Source: Tillus elongatus (Eukaryota; Arthropoda; Insecta; Coleoptera; Cleridae). From it: 64,000 bases of DNA. The notes under the pieces were generated by a model that saw only the letters and a program-made list of their open reading frames with translations, did not search any database and was not told the origin of the DNA. Every line of letters starts with the position of its first letter. Position 1 is the first letter of the stretch. Of the stretch, positions 63,615 through 64,000 are shown piece by piece. Both the position numbers and the translations under genes were made by a program. The DNA lies in the NCBI GenBank assembly GCA_964006375.1, contig OZ023262.1, positions 90,710,654 through 90,774,653 on the forward strand, read 5' to 3'.

Positions 63615-64000
63615 TGCGAGAATAATAGTCTGCGGGAATGTTTGTAGGACCTGGTATGTAGCGAATGTCTGTGGTAAATTGACCTAGGAAGTCTAAATGT
63701 CGTAATTGCCTTGGAGATGCTTTATCGACGCGTTGTTCAAAAGCGTATGTCAAAGGTTTGTGGTCCGTATAAATGGTGAAATGGCGACCTTCTAGGGTAT
63801 ATCTAAAGTATTTAACTGCCTGATAAGCAGCTAGAAGTTCGCGATCGTAGGTGCTGTAAGATTTTTGGGCTGAAGTAAGCTTTTCAGAGTAGAAACCTAG
63901 GGCTTCCAGTGTTTGATCACGTAGTTGTTGGAGGGAAGCGCCTGCGGCATAATCAGAAGCATCGACATGGAGAATCAGTGGTAGCGAAGAAGACGGATGA
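63568..64000 (-). pseudogene. gypsy RNase H domain, open at the right edge
   Basis: The frame is open from the window end to a stop at 63,568. It contains the RNase H acidic residues in HVDASDYAAGASLQQ, STYDRELLAAYQAVKYF and YTDHKPLTYAFEQ, and the exit sequence IPGPTNIPADYYSR. RNase H degrades the RNA strand during reverse transcription. The RT, protease and gag should lie beyond the right edge on the minus strand. Confidence 0.85.

Overview
The window looks like a transposon-dense, AT-rich intergenic or heterochromatic stretch of an arthropod, most likely insect, nuclear genome. I found no host protein-coding gene, rRNA or functional tRNA that I can support. The insect assignment is inferred from the mix of elements: Tc1/mariner-superfamily transposases of the type common in insects, jockey-like LINEs, Penelope-like elements with a GIY-YIG domain, and Ty3/gypsy LTR elements, one with an env-like region. 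The species cannot be named from the sequence.

The dominant component is one large family of non-coding elements, called here the TA-core family. About 20 full or partial copies make up roughly a quarter to a third of the window. A full copy begins with a small palindrome (TTAGTGAATTTTC...AAAATTCACTAA) and has a (TA)n tract about 140 bp inside. A variable body follows, ending with GAAAATTCACTA, then a hairpin ACGCA-CTTGC-TGCGT and CC. An end-located inverted repeat at 5', a subterminal partner plus hairpin at 3', a central microsatellite, internal tandem repeats and head-to-tail junctions together resemble non-autonomous Helentron/DINE-1-like rolling-circle elements. That classification is inference. 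One subgroup (26.4-28.0, 31.1-32.5 and 36.9-37.9 kb) carries a tRNA-like module at the same position, and each copy has a different one.

Layout. 0-1.2 kb: edge of a DDE transposon. 1.2-6.8 kb: TA-core copies with a Penelope fragment. 7.8-9.7 kb: second DDE transposon, broken by a tRNA-derived SINE. 12.6-17.9 kb: TA-core copies, LINE copy 1 and a third DDE transposon. 18.2-19.7 kb: GACAGAC-rich repeat with a LINE inserted. 20.0-23.3 kb: LTR retrotransposon keeping both LTRs but lacking RT. 24.5-32.5 kb: TA-core copies and more GACAGAC repeat. 33.1-34.4 kb: Penelope-like element. 35-36.2 kb: weak transposase and LTR remnants. 36.9-42.7 kb: TA-core copies, partly head to tail, and a solo LTR. 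44.3-45.6 kb: TA-core copy split by LINE copy 2. 48.3-59.9 kb: a decayed env-bearing gypsy element split by LINE copy 3, by an inverted pair of 2.15-kb elements and by a fourth DDE transposon. 59.9-62.2 kb: unassigned sequence with (ATT)n and (AAT)n tracts. 62.2-64 kb: 3' part of another gypsy element running off the window.

The genes here do not form a pathway. The informative part is stratigraphy: target-site duplications and interrupted repeats show which element landed in which, and the (TA)n cores repeatedly mark the edges of later insertions.
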